This document shows, one piece after another, positions 13,775 through 21,112 of a stretch of DNA of 35,642 bases (within the stretch, counting starts at the first letter, position 1; the number at the start of each line of letters is the position of its first letter). Under the pieces are notes generated by a model, which was given only the letters and a program-made list of their open reading frames with translations, made no database searches and was not told the DNA's origin. Made by a program: the position numbers and the translations under genes. Source of the stretch: a virus; the IMG/VR virus record IMGVR_UViG_3300046703_000032, positions 1-35,642 of that record, one strand, 5' to 3'.

Positions 13775-14096
13775 CTATTTGCCCCCCCCCCGCCGGGTTT
13801 ATGGGTCTCCGCAGGATCGCATCAGCCGCCATGAAGGCCAGCAGTCCCAACATCAGGCCACGCGCCATCACGGGCGGCGGCGCTGGGCCCAACACGTTGA
13901 CAAGCGAGGCCAGATAGGTGGCGCCCACCAGTAGGGAGAACAAGCCCTTCAGCGCCATGTAGGGCCGCAGTGCTTTGGGCCTGCCCCTTAGTGCAAAGCG
14001 GATGTTGGATACCGCCGCCAGGAGCGCCAGCACCATGCACAGCGCCGCCATGGCGTCCATGTAGAACAGATCGAAGAACGGCCTCAATGGCTCCAT
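13764..14096 (-). CDS. Three-pass membrane protein, holin candidate
   Basis: 110 residues with hydrophobic stretches at about 14-32 (AMAALCMVLALLAAVSNIRF), 48-68 (LKGLFSLLVGATYLASLVNV) and 76-93 (ARGLMLGLLAFMAADAIL). GGGAGGCTGAC precedes the ATG. A G10 run codes for the Gly repeat near the C-terminus (NPAGGGQIGDD). Three passes, about 110 residues and the place before the lysin fit a class I holin. Three small membrane proteins flank the lysin, so which one is the true holin is open. Confidence 0.62.
   Translation of the reverse strand: MEPLRPFFDLFYMDAMAALCMVLALLAAVSNIRFALRGRPKALRPYMALKGLFSLLVGATYLASLVNVLGPAPPPVMARGLMLGLLAFMAADAILRRPINPAGGGQIGDD
13782..13791. repeat. C10/G10 homopolymer inside a membrane-protein gene
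   Basis: Ten C on the plus strand, coding Gly-Gly-Gly at the C-terminus of the three-pass membrane protein. Slippage would change only the last few residues before a nearby stop in any frame, so a strong phase-variation effect is unlikely. Confidence 0.85.
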
Positions 14097-14106
14097 GTCA
14101 GCCTCC

Positions 14107-14334
14107 CTACTCCGCCGCCAACATCTCTGCCAGGTCGTCAGGAATGCCCGTCAACAGCCACACCAGCGCCGCCATGACGTTACCCGGAATGGTCAGCTTG
14201 GCATCCTGCGCCAGCAAGTCGCCCCATGCCAGGCCCGGGACGTGGACCGTCACCGGCTCGGCCCGCAACTTCGCCCACTCCGCATCTCGGTCGCGTTCCA
14301 ACTTGGCAACCGCATCGGCCGTGGGCGCGGCCAA
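14107..14334 (-). CDS. Small hypothetical protein, start uncertain
   Basis: 75 residues if it starts at TTG (14334), which has AGGCGGGA before it; an in-frame TAG lies three codons further upstream. The product has a charged N-terminal helix (KLERDRDAEWAKL) and a hydrophobic helix (GNVMAALVWLLTGI). The stop is 10 bases before the holin candidate. The gene may have lost its original 5' end when the plus-strand HNH sequence entered here. Confidence 0.55.
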   Translation of the reverse strand: MAAPTADAVAKLERDRDAEWAKLRAEPVTVHVPGLAWGDLLAQDAKLTIPGNVMAALVWLLTGIPDDLAEMLAAE

Positions 14335-14566
14335 TCCCGCCTACACAGACGGCAGGGCAAGCGAACGTGAACCCTATCGCCCAAACTGGTGGCATCGTGG
14401 CAAGTTACGCAAACAGGTCCTTGAGCGTGACGGCAACAAGTGTACGCTCTGCGACAGTACCAAGCGTTTGCACGCCCACCACGTAGATGGCAACCTGGCA
14501 AACAATGACCTGAGTAACCTACAAACGCTCTGCCCAACTTGCCACTGGAAACTCACTCACCGCTAG
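14321..14566 (+). CDS. Small HNH endonuclease, 5' end uncertain
   Basis: About 81 residues if read from the GTG at 14321; no ATG or ribosome binding site is visible nearby. The body is a complete HNH fold: KQVLERDGNKCTLCDSTKRL, HAHHVDGNLANNDLSNL, TLCPTCHWKLTHR, with two CxxC metal pairs and the HH catalytic motif. Its stop overlaps the convergent tropism-protein stop by three bases. Unlike the other two HNH genes it lacks a recognisable promoter and leader, so it may be a truncated or silent insertion. It sits directly at the 3' end of the variable-region-like sequence. Confidence 0.65.
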   Translation: MGAANPAYTDGRASEREPYRPNWWHRGKLRKQVLERDGNKCTLCDSTKRLHAHHVDGNLANNDLSNLQTLCPTCHWKLTHR

Positions 14567-14676
14567 ACGCTTCTGCACGCACGAAAACCGAGAGGGACGT
14601 ACGCACCAGACGGAGCAAAATACAGATGCAATGCAAAGACACCCGCAGCCGCCCCATTGCTCCAATCACCACCACG
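14563..14676 (-). other. Variable-region-like C-terminal segment
   Basis: 38 codons from RGGDW to the stop. Known retroelement targets of this fold keep RGGxWxNGxxAGVFALxLxxAPSxxxxxxGFR, with Asn codons (AAC/AAT) of the template changed at adenines. Here the x positions are GAT, AGC, GCT, CAT, TAT, TTT, GGT, GCG, TAC, GTC and CCT. Most of these fit AAC/AAT codons altered at one or both adenines. The template repeat and reverse transcriptase were not found, so activity is unproven. Confidence 0.55.
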
Positions 14677-15636
14677 AACCGTGGCCCGCAAAGCTCCAAT
14701 ATCGTAGTAGTATACGTCGTTCCCGTAGGTCGCCACGCCCGTGCCGTCTGTTGATGCCGGAATGGCAAACGCCTTCAGATCGGCGGATGCCTGCATGGTG
14801 ACGATCTTCTGGCCGCTGGTTGAGCCGCTGGTGATGTTTGTGGCGACACTGCGCATGATGACATAGGGGCCAGCCGCTGGCGTTCCGCTGGCCAGCGTGA
14901 GGTCTGTGCCGGTGTTGGAGTTGATTGTGAAGAACGTCCCCGCCGAGTCCATGAGGGACATCGTAGCGAATTCATTCGTCGTCCAGCCCTTGGTGCTATC
15001 CAGTAGGTGGACGGAGGCTACGGAGGTGGACACGCCGTAGGGTGCTGCCTTGTGGTCCGTATTGAGCGACGCCAGTATCCACGGATAGCCCGTGGTTTGC
15101 GCCATCATCAACCCCATGTTCCATTCCCAGACGTTCCCGTTCAGGTCGAAGATTCCGTCGGCGCGGTGGTTGTGCGCCCAGGTGTTCGGCCCGCTGCCAC
15201 ACAGAGAGCGATAGTTCGTCGCGCCCCGCGCAATCGCCGCCCGGTCAATCACCCCTACCTCGGTGGTGTAAGTGGCGTCCGCTGGTGGGTTCGTGTTGCG
15301 GTTGTTGCCATGCGGCATCGTGCCATTGAGCCTGCTCCACTCGGCGGCCACCGCCCATTCGTGACCGGTGCAGAGATGGAAGCCCACTCCCCGGTTGGTG
15401 CACGCCTTCATGGCTCTGTATAGGTTGATCACCGTCCACGGTGGCACCCCAGCCTGGCTGATGCCGGGGATCGCCGCCGGATCCGCGTTGTCGGCCACGT
15501 CGGGGATGTCGTTGTCGCCGGTGGCGTTGGGCTGGCTGCACTGGTACTTGTCCATCCAGAAACCACCCACCGTGAGCGCCCATCCGGCATGATAGAACTT
15601 GGGAATCCAGACCATAGAACTCAGAGCACTTCCCAC
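14563..15636 (-). CDS. C-type-lectin/FGE-fold tropism protein
   Basis: 357 residues from a GTG at 15636 with GGAGGCAAC before it and a 9-base gap to the previous gene. The sequence matches the formylglycine-generating-enzyme/C-type lectin fold used by phage receptor-binding proteins: MVWIPKFYHAG, GFWMDKYQCSQ, FHLCTGHEWAVAAEW, GIFDLNGNVWEW. An inserted strand-rich segment follows (about residues 190-300), and the C-terminus RGGDWSNGAAAGVFAL...LGFRACRSV. That last segment is the form taken by variable regions of diversity-generating retroelements. It is the last gene of the tail-fibre cluster and probably the host-recognition tip. No reverse transcriptase is in the window. Confidence 0.85.
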   Translation of the reverse strand: MGSALSSMVWIPKFYHAGWALTVGGFWMDKYQCSQPNATGDNDIPDVADNADPAAIPGISQAGVPPWTVINLYRAMKACTNRGVGFHLCTGHEWAVAAEWSRLNGTMPHGNNRNTNPPADATYTTEVGVIDRAAIARGATNYRSLCGSGPNTWAHNHRADGIFDLNGNVWEWNMGLMMAQTTGYPWILASLNTDHKAAPYGVSTSVASVHLLDSTKGWTTNEFATMSLMDSAGTFFTINSNTGTDLTLASGTPAAGPYVIMRSVATNITSGSTSGQKIVTMQASADLKAFAIPASTDGTGVATYGNDVYYYDIGALRATVRGGDWSNGAAAGVFALHLYFAPSGAYVPLGFRACRSV

Positions 15637-15644
15637 GTTGCCTC

Positions 15645-16109
15645 CTACGCCAGATTCTTCCTTATCCACTCTAGCGCCGCGCCATACTTGGCCTCGTTTG
15701 CCAACAGTTGTGCGGGTGCTATGTCGGTGACGTCGCTAACCACAGTGGACAACTGGACCAACTCCGTGGCTAGGCCCACGTGCGTATAGTTGGCCAGCAC
15801 TTCAAGCGGTCGGGCTATCAAAAGCGTAAGTTCCCCAGTGTCCGGCGCCAGCTCATATGCCGCCTTCAACAAGATCACCCCATTCGCCTTTAGCACGACG
15901 CTTTTCACGGGCGGGTGACTAAGCCTGCCCTTGCCATTCTCCACATCCACACGTTCGGCTACAACCGGTGTATCCACATTTGCGCGGACCTGTTGTGCCA
16001 ACAGAAGTGCGCTCTGGAGGGTGTCGGCTAGCCGATTAGCTTCTCCTTTGATGCGCTCCTGAGTCTCAAGCAGTTGCCTCATCATGTTGAGAGTCTGTCT
16101 TGTTGCCAT
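15645..16109 (-). CDS. Hypothetical tail-region protein
   Basis: 154 residues. An N-terminal coiled coil (residues 5-45, TLNMMRQLLETQERIKGEAN) is followed by a strand-rich part (KSVVLKANGVILLKAAYE) and a helical C-terminus (LLANEAKYGAALEWIRKNL). AGGAGGACATAGA precedes the ATG. It lies between a tail-fibre protein and the tropism protein, so it may help attach or fold the latter. No family is recognised. Confidence 0.68.
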   Translation of the reverse strand: MATRQTLNMMRQLLETQERIKGEANRLADTLQSALLLAQQVRANVDTPVVAERVDVENGKGRLSHPPVKSVVLKANGVILLKAAYELAPDTGELTLLIARPLEVLANYTHVGLATELVQLSTVVSDVTDIAPAQLLANEAKYGAALEWIRKNLA

Positions 16110-16120
16110 TCTATGTCCTC

Positions 16121-17023
16121 CTACGCCCAGGTAACCAGAAAATCCCTATTCTGGCAACTGTCCTCGCTGCCGAGATTACGCCACATCCCATTCAGATATT
16201 GTTTTCGCCGAACAAAGCCGGTGTTTGCATTGTCCACACCCATCATGCCCTCAGTAGCCGGGTGTCCCCCCGCTTGAGGCACAGATACCTGCCCGCCGCC
16301 ATCTGCCGCGTACCAGGTAACCGTGCCGCTATCTTTAGCCTCTAGGATGGCAGCCGCCCCGGCCTGGTTGAAGCTGCCCGCCGCCCGTGTTGCATCAGTC
16401 TCGGTGACAGTCAGCCCGCCAGTCAGCGCATGCTCATTCGTTCCAGCAACGGCGCCAGCCACAAGATTGCCCTCGGCGTCGATGTTACGAGCAACGAGAA
16501 GGTCGCGTTTTACGTAATCGTCCTGGGCGGGAAAATCGCGGTTCTGCGCGCCAGTTATGCGCTCGGCGGACACGTGGTCCGTTGCTTCAGTGTTCCCAAC
16601 CCCGGCGGCGTCAAAGAAGGCATCCGCGTGAAAGGCCGAAGCACCGAGGCCGTGGGCCGTGGTAGTCAGCCCGGCATGGGTACTCACCGAGGTCGCCAGG
16701 GCAGACACATCCACCCCATCCAGGGTCATGGTGTGGGGGTCCGCCGTGTGGCGCGCGGCATTGAGGTACTGGCTGTGGTCGTCGTCACCCAGCCCGGTCA
16801 GCGCAAGCCCATGGTCCAGGATACCGCCAGCCGGGTCCGCCTGGTGGTTGTGTGTGCTGATGACGGTCGTGCCGACGAACTCGTCGACGTAAATCTTGCG
16901 GAACTTCTTGGCGGCGCTGCCCAGGTCGTAGAGCTTATTTCCTTCGGGCAGGATGGTACCCCCGATGGTATTCTCGCCCTTCCGCTTCAGATAGCTTTCC
17001 AGCAGGTCGTTGATGCTCGGCAT
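16121..17023 (-). CDS. Tail fibre-like protein
   Basis: 300 residues. The N-terminal 35 residues (LGSAAKKFRKIYVDEFVGT) resemble fibre heads. The motif LGDDDHSQYLNAARH, frequent in phage fibre shafts, is at about residue 80. Gly/Ala/Thr-rich strands fill the rest. The ATG follows the upstream TAA directly, so translation is likely coupled. It probably forms a trimeric side or tip fibre. Confidence 0.75.
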   Translation of the reverse strand: MPSINDLLESYLKRKGENTIGGTILPEGNKLYDLGSAAKKFRKIYVDEFVGTTVISTHNHQADPAGGILDHGLALTGLGDDDHSQYLNAARHTADPHTMTLDGVDVSALATSVSTHAGLTTTAHGLGASAFHADAFFDAAGVGNTEATDHVSAERITGAQNRDFPAQDDYVKRDLLVARNIDAEGNLVAGAVAGTNEHALTGGLTVTETDATRAAGSFNQAGAAAILEAKDSGTVTWYAADGGGQVSVPQAGGHPATEGMMGVDNANTGFVRRKQYLNGMWRNLGSEDSCQNRDFLVTWA

Positions 17024-17458
17024 TTACGTTCCTATGGCGATGACGCGCAGTGTGTACGTATGGCCGTTTGGCACATAGGCATGGACCGTGACCGCCGTGA
17101 CAGAGGACCGCCAGTTGCTCTGGTCGAATCCGTGACTTGGCTCTAAATTGCCCCCATCCATCGTGATCACCGGCACGTAGCCCAGTAGCACGGTGAATGC
17201 CACCGGGAAGGTGGCCACGATGTCATAGTAGGCTCCTGCGCCGGACTCATACGCGCTGCCCGTAGCAATCTGAATGAACTGCCCCGCCGCCGCTCGGTTG
17301 CCCAGGACGTTGACATTAGCAGGCAGGCCATGCACCACCGCCGACAGGTCTACGTGGGCCGTCTTCAGAAACGCCATGTTGTCGCGCAGGTAGGTGTTCT
17401 GGCTGGCCGCTGTCCAAAGGTCTCCTGTAGCCACCGTAATTACTGCCGTGAATGCCAT
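17024..17458 (-). CDS. Tail fibre/tip accessory protein
   Basis: 144 residues. The N-terminus (TVATGDLWTAASQNTYLRDNM) is a motif I associate with phage fibre attachment proteins; a strand-rich C-terminal domain follows (VTVHAYVPNGHTYTLRVIAIG). GGAGGTCAGATAG precedes the ATG. It probably belongs to the fibre complex with the following gene. Confidence 0.68.
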   Translation of the reverse strand: MAFTAVITVATGDLWTAASQNTYLRDNMAFLKTAHVDLSAVVHGLPANVNVLGNRAAAGQFIQIATGSAYESGAGAYYDIVATFPVAFTVLLGYVPVITMDGGNLEPSHGFDQSNWRSSVTAVTVHAYVPNGHTYTLRVIAIGT

Positions 17459-17914
17459 CTATCTGACCTCCAATCCGGCGCTAGCATTAGCTGTGGCAAG
17501 GTGCTTCGCGCTGATCCCCGGTGACCAGGAGCGCGGCAACCCGGCCGGCGCTGCCCTCATGGCCTGCTCTATCATCCCCTTCCCGCCGCGTAGTGTGACC
17601 GGTCGGACTAGTAACGCGTTCTCGATGGCCACCCTTGTTCTTGGGAACGCGACCGGCCGCAAGCTGGACTTGTTACCAGCATTTCCACATGAGAAGCAAA
17701 AGAAGATCGGTTCGCCCGGGTCTACGTACTCGGCCCCGCCACACTCGCAGTCGGCGATCCACCGGCCGGCGTCAATGCGAGCGGTTACGGCGTTTCCCTC
17801 TACCGAACTTCTGATGGTGAAACCACGGAGGGACACCAAGCGCATAATCCACTCATGCAGATTGAGCGCCCCGTCGCGTTCTGTTATGTCCTTTGCCGTG
17901 ATAATGTGGTCCAT
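17459..17914 (-). CDS. Small protein with zinc-ribbon-like Cys cluster
   Basis: 151 residues from the ATG at 17914, preceded by AGGAGGGGAC. A Cys cluster at about residues 65-90 (CECGG and CFSCGN) looks like a zinc ribbon. The N-terminal part (HIITAKDITERDGALNLHEW) and the C-terminal part are not recognised. It lies between the tail-tip protein and fibre genes, so a structural role is likely. Metal binding inside a tail module is uncommon. Confidence 0.68.
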   Translation of the reverse strand: MDHIITAKDITERDGALNLHEWIMRLVSLRGFTIRSSVEGNAVTARIDAGRWIADCECGGAEYVDPGEPIFFCFSCGNAGNKSSLRPVAFPRTRVAIENALLVRPVTLRGGKGMIEQAMRAAPAGLPRSWSPGISAKHLATANASAGLEVR

Positions 17915-17922
17915 GTCCCCTC

Positions 17923-19668
17923 CTAGTATGCGAATATACTCGTGGTCCCGATGGCCGTCGTAAACTGCCAATATCCTCTCATGTCCACCGGCTCCAGAAA
18001 CCACTTGGTCTTGATCATGCGCCGGGCGTTCTGTATGTCATGGGTGATGCCCGCAATGCGGAAATCTGCACCGATGCCCACGCTAGGAACGGTCAGGGTG
18101 AGACGGGTACCGATCTCCTTGCTCAGTTGCAATATGTCCTGTCCCAGCAGTACTACGGTAGGAAATGCCAGCGGGTCCTTGAGCCAGAACTTCAGCCAGT
18201 TGGCGAAGTCGGTCGTCTCCCAAAGCGATTGCTGCCAGGGAAGATCAAGTGTGAACACGCGCGGCCCATACTCCGCTTTGCTCGTGGCGTCCTCTACCTC
18301 GATGCTGGCCGCTCCGCTGTTGTCAAGAGCATCCCCGCGCAGCCGCATCTCGGTGATATAGCAATCCACGGTGCCGGTATTGGTCACAACGACCTTGGAC
18401 GTCTCAGCGTAAAGCGTCACCACCACGGTTATGGCCGGGGTGCAATCCGTTCCGCTTTCATCCTCGGCCGTGTTGGCTCGGAAGTCGTAGACCGCTGGCG
18501 TCGTCCCCTCAACCGGGACAACCCAACCAACCGCTGCCGTGATGGCCGTCGCTGCCAGAGGGTTGCCATCGTAGCTCGTGAAGTCGGCGTATAGGGTAAG
18601 ACTCTGCCCCGATGCGATCAGTGGAGTGTCGCCCAGCCGCCAAATCTCCACCCCTATCAGCGCCTTGGCCGGGTGGCATTTCGCCCTCACCACGTTACGC
18701 AGCACTTCCCATGGACGGGGCAGCACCATGTCAAATAGGTCCGTGTTGGTGAGCGTAAAGGAAGCGCTGCCGTTGTAGTCACCCAACCGTCCGACGAAAG
18801 TCAGCTTGCCGTCCGCCGCCACGAATACCCGCCCCAGTTCACTCTCGACCAGGTTATGGATAGCATCAAACCCTGTTGCCGTTTCTGTCCACCAGTAGGG
18901 AAGCACGTCGGAACCCGCGCCCAGCGTGCGCCCCATGGCCGCCGGCCAGTCTGCCGCATCCAGGATATGCCCGATGGCATTATCAGTGGCCACATTGGTC
19001 AGGATCGCGTGCACCGGTTTGCGGTCCAGGAGCCAGCGCCAGCCGTCCCTCGCCTCTAGTCTGACTTGCCGATCTTCTCCTGCCCCCGCTGGGATAATGT
19101 CGTCTAGCCAGCCATGAAACAGCCAGTAGGTGTCTATGCCAATGACGGTCCAGATCTCCACTCGCCGACCGGGCTTGATATGACCATAGTTTGGGCCGCT
19201 GGCGTTGTAGGGGTCAAAGCGCCCATCGGCGTTGTCCAACATGATAGTGGCCTTCCCTGGCTCCTGCCGCTCGAAGCCATCCCCTCCGGGCTGGATGTAG
19301 TTGAAACGCCCGCGGCTGATCGTGAGTCCCTGCATCCGAGGGGCCTCGTTGCTCTCGCAGACGCCGTCCCCGTCCCAATCCACGACGACGAAATAAACAG
19401 GAATTGTGGACACGTACTCTACCTCAAGCGCGGCCTGAGACACCCGCGCCCAGGACGGGCCGTACTCCACCATGAGCGCGACTTGGGTGGCCCGCACGCC
19501 CAGGTCACCGTACTCCACCATGAGCGCGACTTGGGTGGTAAGCAGACCAATGAAGACGTTGGTGGCCGGCTGTGCCTGGGTGGCATTGCTAACTACCAGG
19601 ATACGATGCCGTACCAGCGTTATGGTGTCTGCGGTTTGCGCTTGTACTGCGCTCTGGACTTCTAACAT
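17923..19668 (-). CDS. Large tail-tip/baseplate-like protein
   Basis: 581 residues, strand-rich. Three 16-residue repeats near the N-terminus (TQVALMVEYG twice, SQAALEVEYV once) are followed by a segment typical of tail-tip hub proteins (RGRFNYIQPGGDGFERQEPG, ATIMLDNADGRFDPYNASGP, GRRVEIWTVIG, WLFHGWLDDI). The C-terminal 70 residues (LTVPSVGIGADFRIAGITHD) also fit hub-domain proteins. It comes after the tape measure and two small tail genes, the right place for a hub. The start overlaps the upstream stop region and lacks a clear ribosome binding site, so it is probably coupled. Confidence 0.75.
   Translation of the reverse strand: MLEVQSAVQAQTADTITLVRHRILVVSNATQAQPATNVFIGLLTTQVALMVEYGDLGVRATQVALMVEYGPSWARVSQAALEVEYVSTIPVYFVVVDWDGDGVCESNEAPRMQGLTISRGRFNYIQPGGDGFERQEPGKATIMLDNADGRFDPYNASGPNYGHIKPGRRVEIWTVIGIDTYWLFHGWLDDIIPAGAGEDRQVRLEARDGWRWLLDRKPVHAILTNVATDNAIGHILDAADWPAAMGRTLGAGSDVLPYWWTETATGFDAIHNLVESELGRVFVAADGKLTFVGRLGDYNGSASFTLTNTDLFDMVLPRPWEVLRNVVRAKCHPAKALIGVEIWRLGDTPLIASGQSLTLYADFTSYDGNPLAATAITAAVGWVVPVEGTTPAVYDFRANTAEDESGTDCTPAITVVVTLYAETSKVVVTNTGTVDCYITEMRLRGDALDNSGAASIEVEDATSKAEYGPRVFTLDLPWQQSLWETTDFANWLKFWLKDPLAFPTVVLLGQDILQLSKEIGTRLTLTVPSVGIGADFRIAGITHDIQNARRMIKTKWFLEPVDMRGYWQFTTAIGTTSIFAY
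19413..19538. repeat. Three 48-bp tandem repeats in the tail-tip gene
   Basis: Two copies of a 30-base core are identical (19461-19490 and 19509-19538), and a third, degenerate copy begins at 19413. The period is 48 bases, that is 16 residues, in frame with the tail-tip gene. The identical copies indicate recent duplication. Confidence 0.88.
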
Positions 19669-20040
19669 CTAAGTCGGATCGCTTATCTGAATGGTCCAGG
19701 CGGGGACGTCCGCTGTCTCTCCCGCTGTCACCGCCGCACTGGTCACAGTCGTGATATATCGGAGTGTGGTATCACCTACCTTGCAAAGCGCGATATGCGT
19801 AATGGTTCCGCTGTGGTCAATTGGCACGGCGTTCTTGGCGGCAATCGTAATCTTCCGCCCGCTCGCGCCATCTGCTATCACCAGGTCAGCCGGCGTGGCC
19901 AGCGCGACATCAGCAATATCAACCGTTGCCGTAGCATCGGCATAACTGGACGGCTGCGCCGAGCAGAGCACCATCAGGTCACATGCCTGGATGTATGTCA
20001 ACGCGGCATCCATAACCGCATCGGGAGCAACCTTCGCCAT
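19669..20040 (-). CDS. Small tail structural protein
   Basis: 123 residues. A helical N-terminus (DAVMDAALTYIQACDLMVLC) is followed by strand-rich segments (GRKITIAAKNAVPIDHSGT, IALCKVGDTTLRYIT). GGAGGCAGAG precedes the ATG. The pattern is common in small phage fibre or tip proteins placed between the tape measure and tip genes. The exact role is not recognised. Confidence 0.65.
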   Translation of the reverse strand: MAKVAPDAVMDAALTYIQACDLMVLCSAQPSSYADATATVDIADVALATPADLVIADGASGRKITIAAKNAVPIDHSGTITHIALCKVGDTTLRYITTVTSAAVTAGETADVPAWTIQISDPT

Positions 20041-20049
20041 CTCTGCCTC

Positions 20050-21108
20050 CTAGATAACCGCTTGCACGCCGACTTCTAACGCGTCCAGCGCTGCCACTGT
20101 CCAGGGCAAACCCGTATTGGGGTCCGTTGCGTAATCCACACTCACCACACGAGCATAACTGGAGGCAAGGTTCTTCGCCGTGTCAATCGTCTCTGTCGCG
20201 CCCGATATGAGAATGGGCTTGATTTGATTCGTGCCATCTGCAGACGACTTCTTTGCCGTCAATTCTGCCCACACACGCGTAATTTCCACATTTGAGAGCC
20301 CGGAGGCCGCCACGCCATACGAGTCCTTGAAATCGTTGGACGCCGCGATTACAAAGGTGCTATCATCATCGGCTGGACGCTCGTCAACCTCATCGTGATG
20401 GAGCCCGGCGTTTATCGGCGTCCATTGCGTGTAAGTGCCATCAGCGGCGGCTATCCCACAAACTACCCGCTTGTCTCCGATGCGCCCATTATCGGGCGGA
20501 TCTCCCGTGGTGTCGTTCAGCATGAGGTTGTCTACGGTTAGCCCCATGCCGCCATATCCGCCTGGTGTTGCGCATACAAATGACCGCAAAAAGTCTATCG
20601 TGGTGTCTGCACCTGGCTTTGTGTCACCAGAGAAATCTATCACCAGGAGACCGTCTGCCCACAACTGAATCCTGCCGGTAAGGGCGGGGTTGGCATTCGC
20701 ATCGGCAATCTTGACGCGGACATCAAGGCGCACTACGACATCAACAGGGACAGCATTTGGGGCTACGCTCCACGCGACAGCCGTATTCCCAACGTATGCC
20801 GCCCATAACCTTGTAGTAGGGGTAGGACGTATAGAACCCAACATAGTCGACCCGTGTTGCCACGCTACAAACGCATTCTCATCAAGGTAATTAGGCCCAT
20901 AACCAGCGATAGCGTGTTCGGCAAAATAGATTTCAGATACGGGCGTGATGTTTTTTGTCCAAAACTCGGCACCGTAAAAGGCGTATGGGTCGCCCCTAAT
21001 CGCATAACTGCTACCAAGCAGACCTGGTGTGACGCGCGCTCCGACGAACGAAGTCAAATCATGTTCTGGGTTGCCAAGTTCGAAGCCGGTATGCCAGACG
21101 CGTGCCAT
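20050..21108 (-). CDS. Tail protein with lectin-like (LamG-type) fold
   Basis: 352 residues. The first 210 residues resemble a concanavalin/LamG jellyroll: WHTGFELGNPEHD, then strand-rich segments through RIQLWADGLLVIDFSG and YGGMGLTVDNLMLND. The C-terminal 130 residues (FVIAASNDFKDSYGVAASGL, TDPNTGLPWTVAALDALEVG) match a domain seen in phage virion proteins. Sugar binding at the tail tip is plausible. GGGGGTAGGATT precedes the ATG. Confidence 0.7.
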   Translation of the reverse strand: MARVWHTGFELGNPEHDLTSFVGARVTPGLLGSSYAIRGDPYAFYGAEFWTKNITPVSEIYFAEHAIAGYGPNYLDENAFVAWQHGSTMLGSIRPTPTTRLWAAYVGNTAVAWSVAPNAVPVDVVVRLDVRVKIADANANPALTGRIQLWADGLLVIDFSGDTKPGADTTIDFLRSFVCATPGGYGGMGLTVDNLMLNDTTGDPPDNGRIGDKRVVCGIAAADGTYTQWTPINAGLHHDEVDERPADDDSTFVIAASNDFKDSYGVAASGLSNVEITRVWAELTAKKSSADGTNQIKPILISGATETIDTAKNLASSYARVVSVDYATDPNTGLPWTVAALDALEVGVQAVI

Positions 21109-21112
21109 AATC

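Noticed and set aside
13764-14096. Phase-variable holin through the G10 tract
   Set aside because: All three frames stop within a few codons after the tract and none fuses to the next gene, so slippage would have little effect.
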